Shown piece after piece: positions 28,010 to 37,347 of a stretch of 64,000 nt of DNA. Location: assembly GCF_003626635.1 (NCBI RefSeq), contig NZ_RAZT01000003.1:186001-250000 (forward strand), in the 5' to 3' direction. The translations under genes and the position numbers were made by a program. This stretch comes from Micromonospora musae. GTDB taxonomy: Bacteria; Actinomycetota; Actinomycetes; Mycobacteriales; Micromonosporaceae. Position 1 is the stretch's first letter; each line of letters begins with the position of its first letter. Under the pieces are notes generated by a model, which had not been told where the DNA came from, did not search any database, and saw only the letters and a program-made list of their open reading frames with translations.

Positions 28010-30709
28010 TCAGTGGTCGGCGCTGTTCCAGTCCCGCCCCTCACCCACGGAGACCTCCAGCGGCACCGCCAGCGGGTGCGCCGCCCCCATCTCCCGGCGG
28101 ACCAGCTCCTCCAGCGCGGGCCGCTCACCCGGGGCCACCTCGAAGACCAGCTCGTCGTGCACCTGCAGCAGCATCCGGGAGCCGAGCCCGGCCTCCCGCA
28201 GCGCCCCGTCGACCCGCAACATGGCCACCTTGATGATGTCGGCCGCGGAGCCCTGGATCGGGGCGTTGAGCGCCATCCGCTCGGCGATCTCCCGCCGCTG
28301 CCGGTTGTCGCTGCCCAGGTCGGGCAGGTAACGGCGACGGCCGAGGATCGTCGAGGTGTAGCCGTCGTGCCGGGCGCGGGCCACCACCTCCTGGAGGTAG
28401 TCGCGGACCCCGCCGAACCCGCCGAAGTAGTCCTCCATGAGGCCACGCGCCTCCTCGGTGCTGATCCCGAGCTGCTGCGAGAGGCCGAACGCGCTCAGCC
28501 CGTACGCCAGGCCGTAGTTCATCGCCTTGATCTTGCGGCGCTGGTCGGGCGTCACCTCGCCGAGCGGCACCGTGAAGACCGAGGACGCCGTGGCGGCGTG
28601 GAAGTCGGCGCCGGAGTTGAACGCGTCGATCAGGGCGTCGTCCGACGACAGGTGCGCCATGATCCGCATCTCGATCTGGCTGTAGTCGGCGGTGAGCAGG
28701 CACTCGTACCCCTCCCCCACCACGAACGCCCGGCGGATCCGCCGGCCCTCCTCGGTGCGGATCGGGATGTTCTGCAGGTTCGGTTCCGTCGAGGAGAGCC
28801 GCCCGGTCGCCGCGACGGTCTGGTTGAAGGTCGTGTGGATCCGGCCGTCGTCGGAGACCGACTTGAGCAGTCCGTCGACGGTGGACTTCAGCTTGGCCAC
28901 GTCCCGGTGACGCAGCAGGTGAGCGAGGACCGGGTGCGGGTTCTGCGCGTAGAGCCACTGCAACGCGTCGGCGTCGGTGGTGTAGCCGGTCTTGATCTTC
29001 TTGGTCTTCGGCAGCCCCAGCTCGCCGAAGAGGATCTCCTGCAACTGCTTGGGCGAGCCGAGGTTGAACTCCCGCCCGACCGCCTCATAAGCGCCCTGCG
29101 CGGCGGCCTTCACCTCGGCGGCGAAGTGCGCCTCCAGCTCGGAGAGGTAGTCGGTGTCGGCGGCGATGCCGGTGCGCTCCATGCCGGCGAGCACCCGCAT
29201 GAGCGGCAGCTCCACCCCGGCCATCAACCGGGCGGACTGCTCACCGTCGCGGGACAGCTCGGCGTCGATCGCGTCGGCCAGGTCGAGGGTGGCCCGCGCC
29301 TGGAGCATCAGGTTCTGCTCGGCCTCGCCGTCGTCGCCCAGGCCCTCCAGGGTCAGCTGGCCGGTCTCCGGGGCGTCGACGCGCAGCTCCCGGTGCAGGT
29401 AGCGCAGCGCCAGATCGGTCAGGTCGTAGGAGCGCTGGTCGGGGCGGGCCAGGTAGGCGGCGATCTGGGTGTCGCGGGCGATGCCCTCCAGCGACCAGCC
29501 CTGCGCGGCGAACGCGAGCACCGCCGGCTTGCTGTCGTGCAGCACCTTCGGCCGCTCGCCGTCGGCGAGCCAGCCGGCCAGCGCCGACTCGTCGGCCGCG
29601 TCGAGCCCGCTCGGGTCGAACCAGACGGCGGCGCCGGCCTCGGTGGCCAGCGCCACGCCCGAGACGGAGGCGGTGTGCCGCCGGTTCGGGCCGGTGTCGA
29701 GCTTCACCGCCATGCCGACCGGTGCGCCGGCCGGGGCGTGCGTGCCGAGCCACGCGCCGAGCGCGCCGGGCTCGGTGAGCACCTCGCCGGCCAGCTCGAA
29801 GCCGGCCTCCGCCTCCGGCTCCACCGACTCCAGATACTGGTAGAGCCGATCCCGCAGGATGCGGAACTCCAGGGTGTCGAAGACCTGGTGCACGGCCTCC
29901 CGGTCCCAGCCGGGCCAGCGGGCGTCCTCGGGGCGCAGCGGCAGCTCCAGGTCGGAGACCAGGCAGTTGAGGTCGTAGTTGCGGATCACGTCGGCGAGCC
30001 GCTCGCGCAGGCTGTCACCGGCCTTGCCCTTGATCTCGTCGGCCCGGGCGACGACCCCTTCCACCCCGCCGTACGCGGTGATCCACTTGGCGGCGGTCTT
30101 CGGGCCGACACCCGGGACGCCGGGCAGGTTGTCGCTCGTCTCGCCGACCAGGGCGGCCAGGTCGCGGTAGCGCTCCGGCGGGACACCGTACTTCGCCTCG
30201 ACGGCCGCCGGATCCATCCGGGCCAGGTCGGAGACACCCTTACGCGGGTAGAGCACTGTGACGTTCTCGCCGACGAGCTGGAAGGCGTCCCGGTCACCGC
30301 TGGTGATCAGCACCGACATGCCCTGGTCGCGGGCCTGGCAGGCGAGGGTGGCGATGACGTCGTCGGCCTCGTAGCCCTCCATCTCCACCACCGGGATGCG
30401 CAGCGCCGCGAGCACCTCCTTCACGAGGCTGACCTGCCCCTTGAAGTCGGTCGGGGTCTCGCTGCGGCCGGCCTTGTACTCCGCGTACTTCTCGGTGCGG
30501 AACGAGCGGCGGGAGACGTCGAAGGCGACGACGATGTGGGTCGGCTGCTCGTCGCGCAGCACGTTGATCAGCATGGAGGTGAAGCCGTAGACCGCGTTGG
30601 TCGGCTGCCCTGTCGTGGTGGAGAAGTTTTCCACCGGCAGGGCGAAGAAGGCCCGGTATGCCAGGGAATGTCCGTCGACGAGGAGTAGGCGCGGCGTGGT
30701 AGCTGTCAC
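28010..30709 (-). CDS. polA: DNA polymerase I
   Basis: 899-residue family A polymerase for Okazaki fragment processing and repair. Residues 1-290 are the 5' nuclease (LLLVDGHSLAYRAFFAL, EGYEADDVIATLA, SGDRDAFQLV). Residues 310-490 are the vestigial 3'-5' exonuclease: the DxE and N-x3-D metal ligands are missing, so no proofreading is expected, as in other actinobacterial Pol I. Residues 500-899 are the polymerase with motif A TADYSQIEMRI, motif B RRKIKAMNYGLAYG and motif C VHDELVFEV. GTG at 30709 follows a TAGAGT hexamer by seven bases, which hints at a leaderless message. Confidence 0.97.
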   Translation of the reverse strand: MTATTPRLLLVDGHSLAYRAFFALPVENFSTTTGQPTNAVYGFTSMLINVLRDEQPTHIVVAFDVSRRSFRTEKYAEYKAGRSETPTDFKGQVSLVKEVLAALRIPVVEMEGYEADDVIATLACQARDQGMSVLITSGDRDAFQLVGENVTVLYPRKGVSDLARMDPAAVEAKYGVPPERYRDLAALVGETSDNLPGVPGVGPKTAAKWITAYGGVEGVVARADEIKGKAGDSLRERLADVIRNYDLNCLVSDLELPLRPEDARWPGWDREAVHQVFDTLEFRILRDRLYQYLESVEPEAEAGFELAGEVLTEPGALGAWLGTHAPAGAPVGMAVKLDTGPNRRHTASVSGVALATEAGAAVWFDPSGLDAADESALAGWLADGERPKVLHDSKPAVLAFAAQGWSLEGIARDTQIAAYLARPDQRSYDLTDLALRYLHRELRVDAPETGQLTLEGLGDDGEAEQNLMLQARATLDLADAIDAELSRDGEQSARLMAGVELPLMRVLAGMERTGIAADTDYLSELEAHFAAEVKAAAQGAYEAVGREFNLGSPKQLQEILFGELGLPKTKKIKTGYTTDADALQWLYAQNPHPVLAHLLRHRDVAKLKSTVDGLLKSVSDDGRIHTTFNQTVAATGRLSSTEPNLQNIPIRTEEGRRIRRAFVVGEGYECLLTADYSQIEMRIMAHLSSDDALIDAFNSGADFHAATASSVFTVPLGEVTPDQRRKIKAMNYGLAYGLSAFGLSQQLGISTEEARGLMEDYFGGFGGVRDYLQEVVARARHDGYTSTILGRRRYLPDLGSDNRQRREIAERMALNAPIQGSAADIIKVAMLRVDGALREAGLGSRMLLQVHDELVFEVAPGERPALEELVRREMGAAHPLAVPLEVSVGEGRDWNSADH

Positions 30710-30853
30710 GGCAGCGACTCTAGCCCGGACGTACGACCAAACCCGCAGCGACATGGCGGGGGACGGCGCGCAGCGGGCCGCGCACCCGTCACCGCCGCGG
30801 CCTCGCCTCATTCCGCCCGCCGAGGGCGGCGGACGCGGGAGAGACGAACCGGG

Positions 30854-30886
30854 CGGACGGGACGCCCACGACGGGCGTCCCGTCCG
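30854..30886 (-). terminator. Perfect 14-bp terminator hairpin
   Basis: cggacgggacgccc and gggcgtcccgtccg pair perfectly around a five-base loop directly next to the stop codon (30887-30889) of the amino-acid ABC ATPase gene. It ends the long import cluster that begins at 38505. Confidence 0.9.
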
Positions 30887-31696
30887 TCACAGCACCTTGG
30901 CCAGGAACGCCTTCGTGCGGTCGTGCACCGGGTTCGCGATCACCTCGCGCGGGTTGCCCTGCTCGACCACCACGCCGCCGTCCATGAAGACCAGCCTGTC
31001 GCCGACCTCGCGGGCGAAGCCGATCTCGTGGGTGACCACGATCATCGTCATGCCGTCGCGGGCCAGGTCCTTCATGACGTCCAGCACCTCGCCGACCAGC
31101 TCCGGGTCGAGCGCGCTGGTCGGCTCGTCGAAGAGCATCAGCTTCGGCTGCATGGCGAGCGCCCGGGCGATCGCCACCCGCTGCTGCTGGCCGCCGGAGA
31201 GCTGCCCCGGGTAGTTGCCCATCTTGTCGCCTAGACCGACCCGGGCCAGCAGCGACTCGGCCCGTTCCCGGGCCGCGACCTTCGCCTCCCGCTTGACCCG
31301 CACCGGCGCCTCGATCACGTTCTCCAGGGCGGTCATGTGCGGGAAGAGGTTGAACCGCTGGAACACCATGCCGATCGAGCGGCGCTGCGCGGCGACCTCC
31401 TTCTGGCGCAGCTCGTGCAGCTTGCCACCGTGCTCCCGGTAGCCGATCAGCTCGCCGTCCACCCGGATCGAACCGGCGTTGATCTTCTCCAGGTGGTTGA
31501 TGCAGCGCAGGAAGGTCGACTTGCCGGAGCCGGAGGGCCCGAGCAGGCAGCACACCTCGCCGCTGCGCACCTCCAGGTCGATGCCCTTGAGCACCTCGAG
31601 GTGGCCGAAGGACTTGTGCACCTGCTCGGCCTGGACCATCAGGCCCGACTCGGCGGCCGGCGCGCCGGCCTGCGCGGGAACGGTCAACTCACTCAT
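30887..31696 (-). CDS. Polar amino-acid ABC transporter ATP-binding protein
   Basis: 269-residue ATPase of the GlnQ/HisP type. Walker [11 protein letters not shown]-loop [13 protein letters not shown], signature [15 protein letters not shown], Walker [15 protein letters not shown] and H-loop VVTHEIGFA are all intact. An N-terminal extension of about 20 residues precedes the core. The ATG overlaps the permease stop by 4 bp. It powers uptake of an amino acid bound by the lipoprotein two genes upstream. The exact substrate (glutamate, glutamine or other) cannot be read from sequence. Confidence 0.93.
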   Translation of the reverse strand: MSELTVPAQAGAPAAESGLMVQAEQVHKSFGHLEVLKGIDLEVRSGEVCCLLGPSGSGKSTFLRCINHLEKINAGSIRVDGELIGYREHGGKLHELRQKEVAAQRRSIGMVFQRFNLFPHMTALENVIEAPVRVKREAKVAARERAESLLARVGLGDKMGNYPGQLSGGQQQRVAIARALAMQPKLMLFDEPTSALDPELVGEVLDVMKDLARDGMTMIVVTHEIGFAREVGDRLVFMDGGVVVEQGNPREVIANPVHDRTKAFLAKVL

Positions 31697-32664
31697 TGCG
31701 CTCCGCCCCCACCCTGCTGGGCCGCCATGGTGCGCAGCCGGTCACGGGCCTGCGCCGTCGGGCCGTAACCCTTGCCGAAGTGCCGCTCCAGATAATGCTG
31801 CCCGACCAGCAGGATGCTGGTCAGGAAGAGGTACCAGAGGCAGGCGGCCACGTACATCGGGAAGATCTGGAAGGTCCGCTTGCCGACCGCGTCGAGCTGG
31901 AAGAAGAGCTCGACGGTGACCGGCACGTAGAGCAGCAGCGACGTGTCCTTGAGCATGGCGATGGTCTCGTTGCCCGTCGGCGGGATGATCACCCGCATCG
32001 CCTGCGGCAGCACCACCCGGCGCAGCAGCTGCCCGCGGCTCATGCCCAGCGCCTGGGCCGCCTCGGTCTGCCCGCCGTCCACCGACTGGATACCCGCCCG
32101 GACGATCTCCGCCATGTACGCGGCCTCGGAGAGCGCGAGCCCCAGCAGGCCGGCCATGAAGCCGGTGATGATGTCGCGCGAGGAGAACCCGAAGAGCCGC
32201 AGCTGCAGGTTGTCGATGCCGAACAGCTGCCCCAGCTGGGTGTCGAAGGGCACCCCGAACTCGATCCGGCTCCACAGGATGCCGATGTTGCCGAAGACCG
32301 CCAGCAGGACGAGCCGGGGGACCGCCCGGAAGAACCAGGTGTAGAGCCAGCCCACCCCGCGCAGGATCGGGTTGTCGGAGAGCCGCATGATCGCGACCAG
32401 CACGCCCAGCACTACGCCGATCAGCATGGCCAGCACCGTCATCAGCACGGTGCCGCGCAGCAGCCCCTCGATGATCGGTGGACGGAACATCTTGTCCACC
32501 ATGAAGGACCAGTTGAAGGCCTTGTTCGTGACCAGCACGTGGACGAACATCGCGGCCAGCACGGCCAGCACGGCCACCAGGATCCAGCGGCCGGGGTGCC
32601 GTACGGGCACGGCCTTGATCGGTTCCGGCCGCGCCCGTACGGTTGTCACTTCCTCGGATGCCAT
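31693..32664 (-). CDS. Polar amino-acid ABC transporter permease
   Basis: 323-residue inner-membrane permease of the HisMQ family. The EAA loop motif is visible at [21 protein letters not shown], followed by [23 protein letters not shown], a hallmark of this class. About five membrane segments are present, with a longer hydrophilic loop after the first pair and a 25-residue cytoplasmic N-terminus. It starts six bases after the binding-protein stop and overlaps the ATPase by 4 bp. A single permease gene suggests a homodimer. Confidence 0.93.
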   Translation of the reverse strand: MASEEVTTVRARPEPIKAVPVRHPGRWILVAVLAVLAAMFVHVLVTNKAFNWSFMVDKMFRPPIIEGLLRGTVLMTVLAMLIGVVLGVLVAIMRLSDNPILRGVGWLYTWFFRAVPRLVLLAVFGNIGILWSRIEFGVPFDTQLGQLFGIDNLQLRLFGFSSRDIITGFMAGLLGLALSEAAYMAEIVRAGIQSVDGGQTEAAQALGMSRGQLLRRVVLPQAMRVIIPPTGNETIAMLKDTSLLLYVPVTVELFFQLDAVGKRTFQIFPMYVAACLWYLFLTSILLVGQHYLERHFGKGYGPTAQARDRLRTMAAQQGGGGAQ

Positions 32665-32670
32665 GTCGCG

Positions 32671-33576
32671 TTACGGGTTGATCGCGGGGTCCGTGATCGC
32701 GCCGTCGCCCACCTTCCACTTGTCGAGCACCGTCTTGTACGACCCGTCGGCGATCAGCGCCTTCGTGGCGTCACGGACCGCCTCGGCGAACGCCGCCTGG
32801 TCCTTCGCCACGACGTAGCCGTACGGCGCCGCCTCGTACTGCTTGTCGAGCAGCTCGAGGGCCCCGTTGGACTGGGTCACCGCGTACACACCCACCGGGT
32901 AGTCGGCGAGCATCGCGTCGTCCTTGCCCGAGACCACGGCGGCCGTCGCGGCGTCCTGGCCCGGGAACTGCTCGACGGTGATGGCCGGCTTACCGGCGGC
33001 GGTGCACGCCTGCGAGCGCTTCTGGACGTCCTCGACCTGGACGGTGTCCTTCTGCACGGCGATCTTCTTGCCGCAGGCGTTGTCCAGCGCGACGCCGGCC
33101 GGGTTACCGGCCTTGGTCACCCACTGGGTGCCGACCTGGAAGTAGCTGACCATGTTGGCCTGCGCCTTCCGCTCGTCGTTCACCGTGAACGAGGAGACGC
33201 CGACCTCGTACTTGCCCGTGTTGACACCGGTGATGATGTCGCCGAAGGGCGCCGAGACGAACTCGGCCTGCAGGCCGAGCTTCTGGGCCACCGCGCGGAA
33301 CAGCTCCACGTCGAAGCCGATCACGGTCTTGCCGTCGGTGTCGAGGTACTCCGCGGGGGCGTACGTCGAGTCGGTACCCACCACGATCTTGCCGTCCGCC
33401 TTGATCGCGGCCGGCACCTTGTCCGACAGCGAGGCGTCGGCCGAGGCGCTGACCGAGGGGCCGGAGCCGGCCGAGTCGGCGGGCTCCTCCTCCCCACAGG
33501 CGGCGAGGGAGAGCAGCAGCGCGGCCGCCCCGGCGGCGCCGAGCAGAGCCCGGCGTCCACCAGTGATGTTGAACAT
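32671..33576 (-). CDS. Polar amino-acid ABC transporter substrate-binding lipoprotein
   Basis: 301-residue SBP_bac_3 protein. Signal peptide with basic n-region and lipobox LAAC (Cys27), so membrane-anchored outside. Family segments include GKIVVGTDSTYAPAEYLD, VIGFDVELFRAVAQKLGL and AKPAITVEQFPGQDAATAAV. ATG at 33576 is preferred: aaggag lies eight bases upstream, while the in-frame GTG nine bases earlier is too close to it. It follows livF by 35 bp on the same strand, so this set may be expressed with the liv genes. Confidence 0.93.
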   Translation of the reverse strand: MFNITGGRRALLGAAGAAALLLSLAACGEEEPADSAGSGPSVSASADASLSDKVPAAIKADGKIVVGTDSTYAPAEYLDTDGKTVIGFDVELFRAVAQKLGLQAEFVSAPFGDIITGVNTGKYEVGVSSFTVNDERKAQANMVSYFQVGTQWVTKAGNPAGVALDNACGKKIAVQKDTVQVEDVQKRSQACTAAGKPAITVEQFPGQDAATAAVVSGKDDAMLADYPVGVYAVTQSNGALELLDKQYEAAPYGYVVAKDQAAFAEAVRDATKALIADGSYKTVLDKWKVGDGAITDPAINP

Positions 33577-33611
33577 GACGTGCACTCCTTGGGATGAGGG
33601 GTGGCGGCCGG

Positions 33612-34322
33612 TCAGGCGACGCCGAGGTAGGCGTCCTTGACCGACGGGTCGTGCAGCAGCTCCTCACCGGTTCCGCTCTTGACGATCCGGCCGGTCTCCA
33701 GCACGTACGCCCGGTGCGCCCGGGCCAGCGCCTGCTGCGCGTTCTGCTCCACCAGCAGGATGGTGGTGCCCTGCTCGTTGATCTCGGTGATGATCGTGAA
33801 GATCTGCTGGATGAGCATCGGAGCCAGCCCCATCGATGGCTCATCGAGCAGCAGCAGCTTCGGCCGGCTCATCAGCGCCCTTCCGACGGCCAGCATCTGC
33901 TGCTCACCGCCGGAGAGCGTACCGCCCTGCTGCTTACGCCGTTCCGCCAGGCGTGGGAAGAGACCCAGCACCCGGTCGAGGTCCTGGGCGATGCCCGCCC
34001 GGTCCCGCCGGGTGTAGGCACCCATGTCCAGATTCTCCAGCACCGTCATGCCCGGGAAGATGCCCCGGCCCTCGGGCGCCTGGCAGAGCCCCCGGCGCAC
34101 CCGGAGATCCGCCCGGAGCTTGGTGATGTCCTCACCGTCGAACCGGATCCGGCCGCTGGCGACCGGCCGGATCCCGGAGATCGCGCGCATCGTGGTCGAC
34201 TTGCCGGCGCCGTTGGCACCGATCAACGCCACGATCTCGCCCTCTTCCACGGTCAGGCTGATGCCGTGCAGCGCCTGGATCCGCCCGTACAGCAGGCTCA
34301 CATCGTCGATCTCAAGCAGCAT
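33612..34322 (-). CDS. livF: Branched-chain amino-acid ABC transporter ATP-binding protein LivF
   Basis: 236-residue ATPase of the LivF type. Walker A GANGAGKST, Q-loop CQAPEGRGIFPGMTV, signature LSGGEQQMLAVGRAL and Walker B LLLLDEPSMGLAPM. The GLAPM sequence is characteristic of LivF. It overlaps livG by 11 bp and is the last of the five liv genes. Confidence 0.95.
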   Translation of the reverse strand: MLLEIDDVSLLYGRIQALHGISLTVEEGEIVALIGANGAGKSTTMRAISGIRPVASGRIRFDGEDITKLRADLRVRRGLCQAPEGRGIFPGMTVLENLDMGAYTRRDRAGIAQDLDRVLGLFPRLAERRKQQGGTLSGGEQQMLAVGRALMSRPKLLLLDEPSMGLAPMLIQQIFTIITEINEQGTTILLVEQNAQQALARAHRAYVLETGRIVKSGTGEELLHDPSVKDAYLGVA

Positions 34323-35157
34323 CGTCCGGCACCCCCAGGTACGCCGCGATCACCTTCGGGTCGTCCCGCACCTCGGCGGGGAGCCCCTCGGCGATCTTCT
34401 TTCCGAACTCCAGCACCACGATCCGGTCCGTGACGCCCATGACCAGTCGCATGTCGTGCTCGATCAGCAGCACGGTCACGCCGGTGTCCCGGATCTGCCG
34501 GATGAGCTGGAGCAGCTCCTCCTTCTCCGCCGGGTTGAAGCCGGCAGCCGGCTCGTCCAGGCAGAGCAGCACCGGGTCGGTGGCGAGCGCCCGGGCGATC
34601 TCCAGCCGCCGCTGCTCACCGTAGGAGAGGTTGCGGGCGAACTCGTGCATCCGATGCCGGATGCCGACGAACTCCAGCAGGCGCTCGGCCTTCTCCCGGC
34701 CCGCGCGCTCCTCCTTCCAGTACCGCGGCAGGCGCAGCAGCGCGGAGATCACGCTGGTCTTGTGGTGCGCGTCCGCGCCCACCAGCACGTTCTCCTGCGC
34801 GGTCATCTCCGGGAAGAGGCGGATGTTCTGGAACGTCCGCGCCATGCCCGACCGGGTGATCTGGTGCCGCTTCTTGCCGGCGATCTTCTCGCCCCGGAAC
34901 CGGATCTCACCCTCGGTGGGCTGGTAGATGCCGGTCATCGCGTTGAAGCAGGTGGTCTTGCCGGCGCCGTTGGGGCCGATCAGACCGAGGATCTCGCCCT
35001 TGTACAGGGTGAAGTCCACCTCGTTGAGCGCGACCACGCCGCCGAAGCGCAGCGTGACGCGGTCCACCTCCAGCAGCGGCTCCCGATCGGGCACCGCCTC
35101 GACCGCCGGGGCGGTCGCCTGCGCCGGAACTGCCGGCTTCTGCTCCGTCTCACTCAC
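34312..35157 (-). CDS. livG: Branched-chain amino-acid ABC transporter ATP-binding protein LivG
   Basis: 281-residue ATPase of the LivG type with a 25-residue alanine/proline-rich N-terminal extension. Walker A GPNGAGKTTCFNAMTG, the LivG feature ARTFQNIRLFPEMTAQENV, signature LSYGEQRRLEIARALA and Walker B LLCLDEPAAGFNPAEK. It overlaps livM by 8 bp and livF by 11 bp, so the genes are translationally coupled. Confidence 0.95.
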   Translation of the reverse strand: MSETEQKPAVPAQATAPAVEAVPDREPLLEVDRVTLRFGGVVALNEVDFTLYKGEILGLIGPNGAGKTTCFNAMTGIYQPTEGEIRFRGEKIAGKKRHQITRSGMARTFQNIRLFPEMTAQENVLVGADAHHKTSVISALLRLPRYWKEERAGREKAERLLEFVGIRHRMHEFARNLSYGEQRRLEIARALATDPVLLCLDEPAAGFNPAEKEELLQLIRQIRDTGVTVLLIEHDMRLVMGVTDRIVVLEFGKKIAEGLPAEVRDDPKVIAAYLGVPDDAA

Positions 35158-36295
35158 CGACGGTCACCTCCTTGCGGCGGTCCTTGAACTCCGCCGCCCG
35201 TCGCCGGTTCGGGATAAGGCCCTGCGGCCGGAAGATCATCATCACCACGAGGACCAGACCGAAGAAGAGGAACCGGTATTCGTACAGTTCGACGCCGAAC
35301 AGCTCGATGCCGCGGAACCGCTCGATCATGTACGCGACCAGCCCACCGCCGACGATCGCGCCGACGATGTTGCCCGAACCACCGAAGATGACCGCGGCCA
35401 GGATGATGATCGAGTTGAGCAGCTCGAAGTTCTGCGAGTTCACGAAGTTCTGCTTGCCGGCGAAGAGCGCACCGGCCAGGCCGGCGATCGCGGCGCCCGC
35501 GGCGAACGCCCAGAGCTTGAACTTGAAGGTCGGCACGCCCATCAGCTGCGCGGCGTCCTCGTCCTCCCGGATCGAGATCCAGGCCCGGCCGACCCGGCTG
35601 TGCGTCAGGTTCCGCACCCCGATCACGACCACGATGATCAGCGTGAGCACCAGCCAGTAGTACGGACGGGCGTCGAGCACACCGAAGATTGGCTTGCCGT
35701 CGGTGTACTGGCCCGGCGGGTGCGGGATCTGGTTGAAGCCCCGCTGGCCCTTCAGGAAGGGCGAGCTGACCGCCGCGATCCGGATCATCTCGGCGAAGCC
35801 GAGGGTCACCAGCGCGAGGTAGTCACCGCGCAACCGCAGCGTCGGCGTACCGAGCATGACGCCGGAGACCATGGTCAGCGCGATCGCGATCGGCACCACC
35901 AGCAACCACGGCCAGAGCGTCTTGATGTCACTGCTCGGCGAGGTCAGCACCGCCACGGTGTACGCGCCGACGGCGAAGAAGCCGAAGTAGCCCAGGTCGA
36001 GCAGGCCGGCGAAGCCGACCACGATGTTGAGCCCGACCGCCATCAGCACGTAGATGGAGACGGTGAAGAGCACCTGCGTGAAGTTCGCGCCCGGGGTCGG
36101 GATCGGCCCCAGATACTGGTAGAACTCCTTGTTCGGCAGCGCGTAGAAGAACACGATCACCGCCGCCAGCAGCACCCAGCGCACCCAGCGCGGGGCGTGG
36201 TGCCAACGCTGCGCGACCGCCTCGCGACCGTGGCGCAGCCGATCCCGCAACCCTTCGCGTTGCTCCGGGCTCGGCGGATTAACGGTCGTCGTCAT
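35150..36295 (-). CDS. livM: Branched-chain amino-acid ABC transporter permease LivM
   Basis: 381-residue permease with nine or ten membrane segments. Family features include YVLMAVGLNIVVGFAGLLDLGY, LRLRGDYLALVTLGFAEMIR, GRAWISIREDEDAAQLMGV and GSGNIVGAIVGGGLV. ATG at 36295 overlaps the livH stop by 4 bp; the open frame upstream of it is not used. LivM and LivH form the membrane channel of the HAAT-type importer. Confidence 0.94.
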   Translation of the reverse strand: MTTTVNPPSPEQREGLRDRLRHGREAVAQRWHHAPRWVRWVLLAAVIVFFYALPNKEFYQYLGPIPTPGANFTQVLFTVSIYVLMAVGLNIVVGFAGLLDLGYFGFFAVGAYTVAVLTSPSSDIKTLWPWLLVVPIAIALTMVSGVMLGTPTLRLRGDYLALVTLGFAEMIRIAAVSSPFLKGQRGFNQIPHPPGQYTDGKPIFGVLDARPYYWLVLTLIIVVVIGVRNLTHSRVGRAWISIREDEDAAQLMGVPTFKFKLWAFAAGAAIAGLAGALFAGKQNFVNSQNFELLNSIIILAAVIFGGSGNIVGAIVGGGLVAYMIERFRGIELFGVELYEYRFLFFGLVLVVMMIFRPQGLIPNRRRAAEFKDRRKEVTVGE

Positions 36296-37242
36296 GCCCG
36301 TGCCCTCCCCAGGGATTCGCCCAGCAGACCGGTGGGCCGGAACATCAGCAGCACCACCAGCACGGCGAAGGCGGCGAAGTCCTTCCACTGCGAGCCGAAG
36401 AGACCCGACGCGTAGTTCTCGATCACGCCCAGCAGCAAACCGCCCACCAGCGCCCCGCGCAGGTTACCGATGCCACCGAGCACCGCGGCCGTGAAGGCCT
36501 TGAGGCCGAGCAGGAAGCCGACGCTGTAGGTCAGCGTCTGGATCCGGACGTCGTAGAGCAGCCCGGCGACGCCGGCCATCGTGCCGCCGGCGATGAAGAC
36601 GATCAGGATGATCCGGTCCTTGTTCACACCCATCAGCGCGGCGGTGTTGGCGTCCTGGGCGACCGCCCGGATGCCGCGGCCGACCCGGCTGCGGTTGACG
36701 AACATGTCCAGCGCCACCATCATCGCCAGCGCGGCGCCGACGGTGAGCAGCTGCACCGCGTCGATCGGCGCACCGAAGACGTGGAACAGCGGCTTCGTGC
36801 TGACCAGGATGGGAGCGCCCTCCGGCAGTCGGCGGGTGTAGACGCCGAACGCCTCCGAGATGGCGATCGACGCGCCGATCGCCGTGATCAGGAAGGCCAG
36901 CGGCGGCGCGTTGCGCTTACGCAACGGCCGGTACGCCACCCGCTCGATCACGGTCGCCGTGCCGGCGGAGGCGATCGCCGCGACGATCATCGCCACCAGC
37001 AGGTAGAAGAGGATCGACCCGACGCCGCTGACCTGCGAGTTCTGGTCGAGACCGAATCCGTTCCAGGTCCAGATCGCGGCGAACGCGCCCGCGATGAAGA
37101 CCTCGGAGTGGGCGAAGTTGATGAGTCGCAGCACGCCGTAGACCAGCGTGTAGCCGAGCGCGACGAGAGCGTAGATGGCGCCCTGCGTCAGGCCGGTCGT
37201 GGTGTACTGCGCGAAATTGGAGAATAGATCGTCGAAGTTCAA
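36292..37242 (-). CDS. livH: Branched-chain amino-acid ABC transporter permease LivH
   Basis: 316-residue permease with about eight membrane segments. The LivH signatures are TQGAIYALVALGYTLVYGVLRLINFAHSE (residues about 19-47), GRGIRAVAQDANTAALMGVN and GLKAFTAAVLGGIGNLRGALVGGLLLG. ATG at 37242. It follows the binding-protein gene after a 105-bp gap that contains a strong hairpin, so permease and ATPase genes are probably expressed below the binding protein. Confidence 0.94.
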   Translation of the reverse strand: MNFDDLFSNFAQYTTTGLTQGAIYALVALGYTLVYGVLRLINFAHSEVFIAGAFAAIWTWNGFGLDQNSQVSGVGSILFYLLVAMIVAAIASAGTATVIERVAYRPLRKRNAPPLAFLITAIGASIAISEAFGVYTRRLPEGAPILVSTKPLFHVFGAPIDAVQLLTVGAALAMMVALDMFVNRSRVGRGIRAVAQDANTAALMGVNKDRIILIVFIAGGTMAGVAGLLYDVRIQTLTYSVGFLLGLKAFTAAVLGGIGNLRGALVGGLLLGVIENYASGLFGSQWKDFAAFAVLVVLLMFRPTGLLGESLGRARA

Positions 37243-37276
37243 TGAAGGGACGCTCCATCAGGTCTGGAGAGACAAA

Positions 37277-37310
37277 GGGGTGCGGCCGGGAGCGAGCTCC
37301 CGGCCGCACC
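37277..37310 (-). terminator. Intra-operon hairpin between livJ and livH
   Basis: gggtgcggccgggag and ctcccggccgcaccc pair perfectly over 15 bp around a cgag loop. It sits in the gap between the binding-protein and first permease genes, where partial terminators are common and raise the ratio of binding protein to transporter. Confidence 0.85.
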
Positions 37311-37347
37311 CGCGATCACGAATCAATCGCTGTAGCAGCGACCGATG

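Noticed and set aside
27365..30688. 1107-codon plus-strand frame antisense to polA
   Set aside because: Low-complexity His/Val/Leu/Gly/Arg composition typical of an antisense GC shadow; polA is certain.
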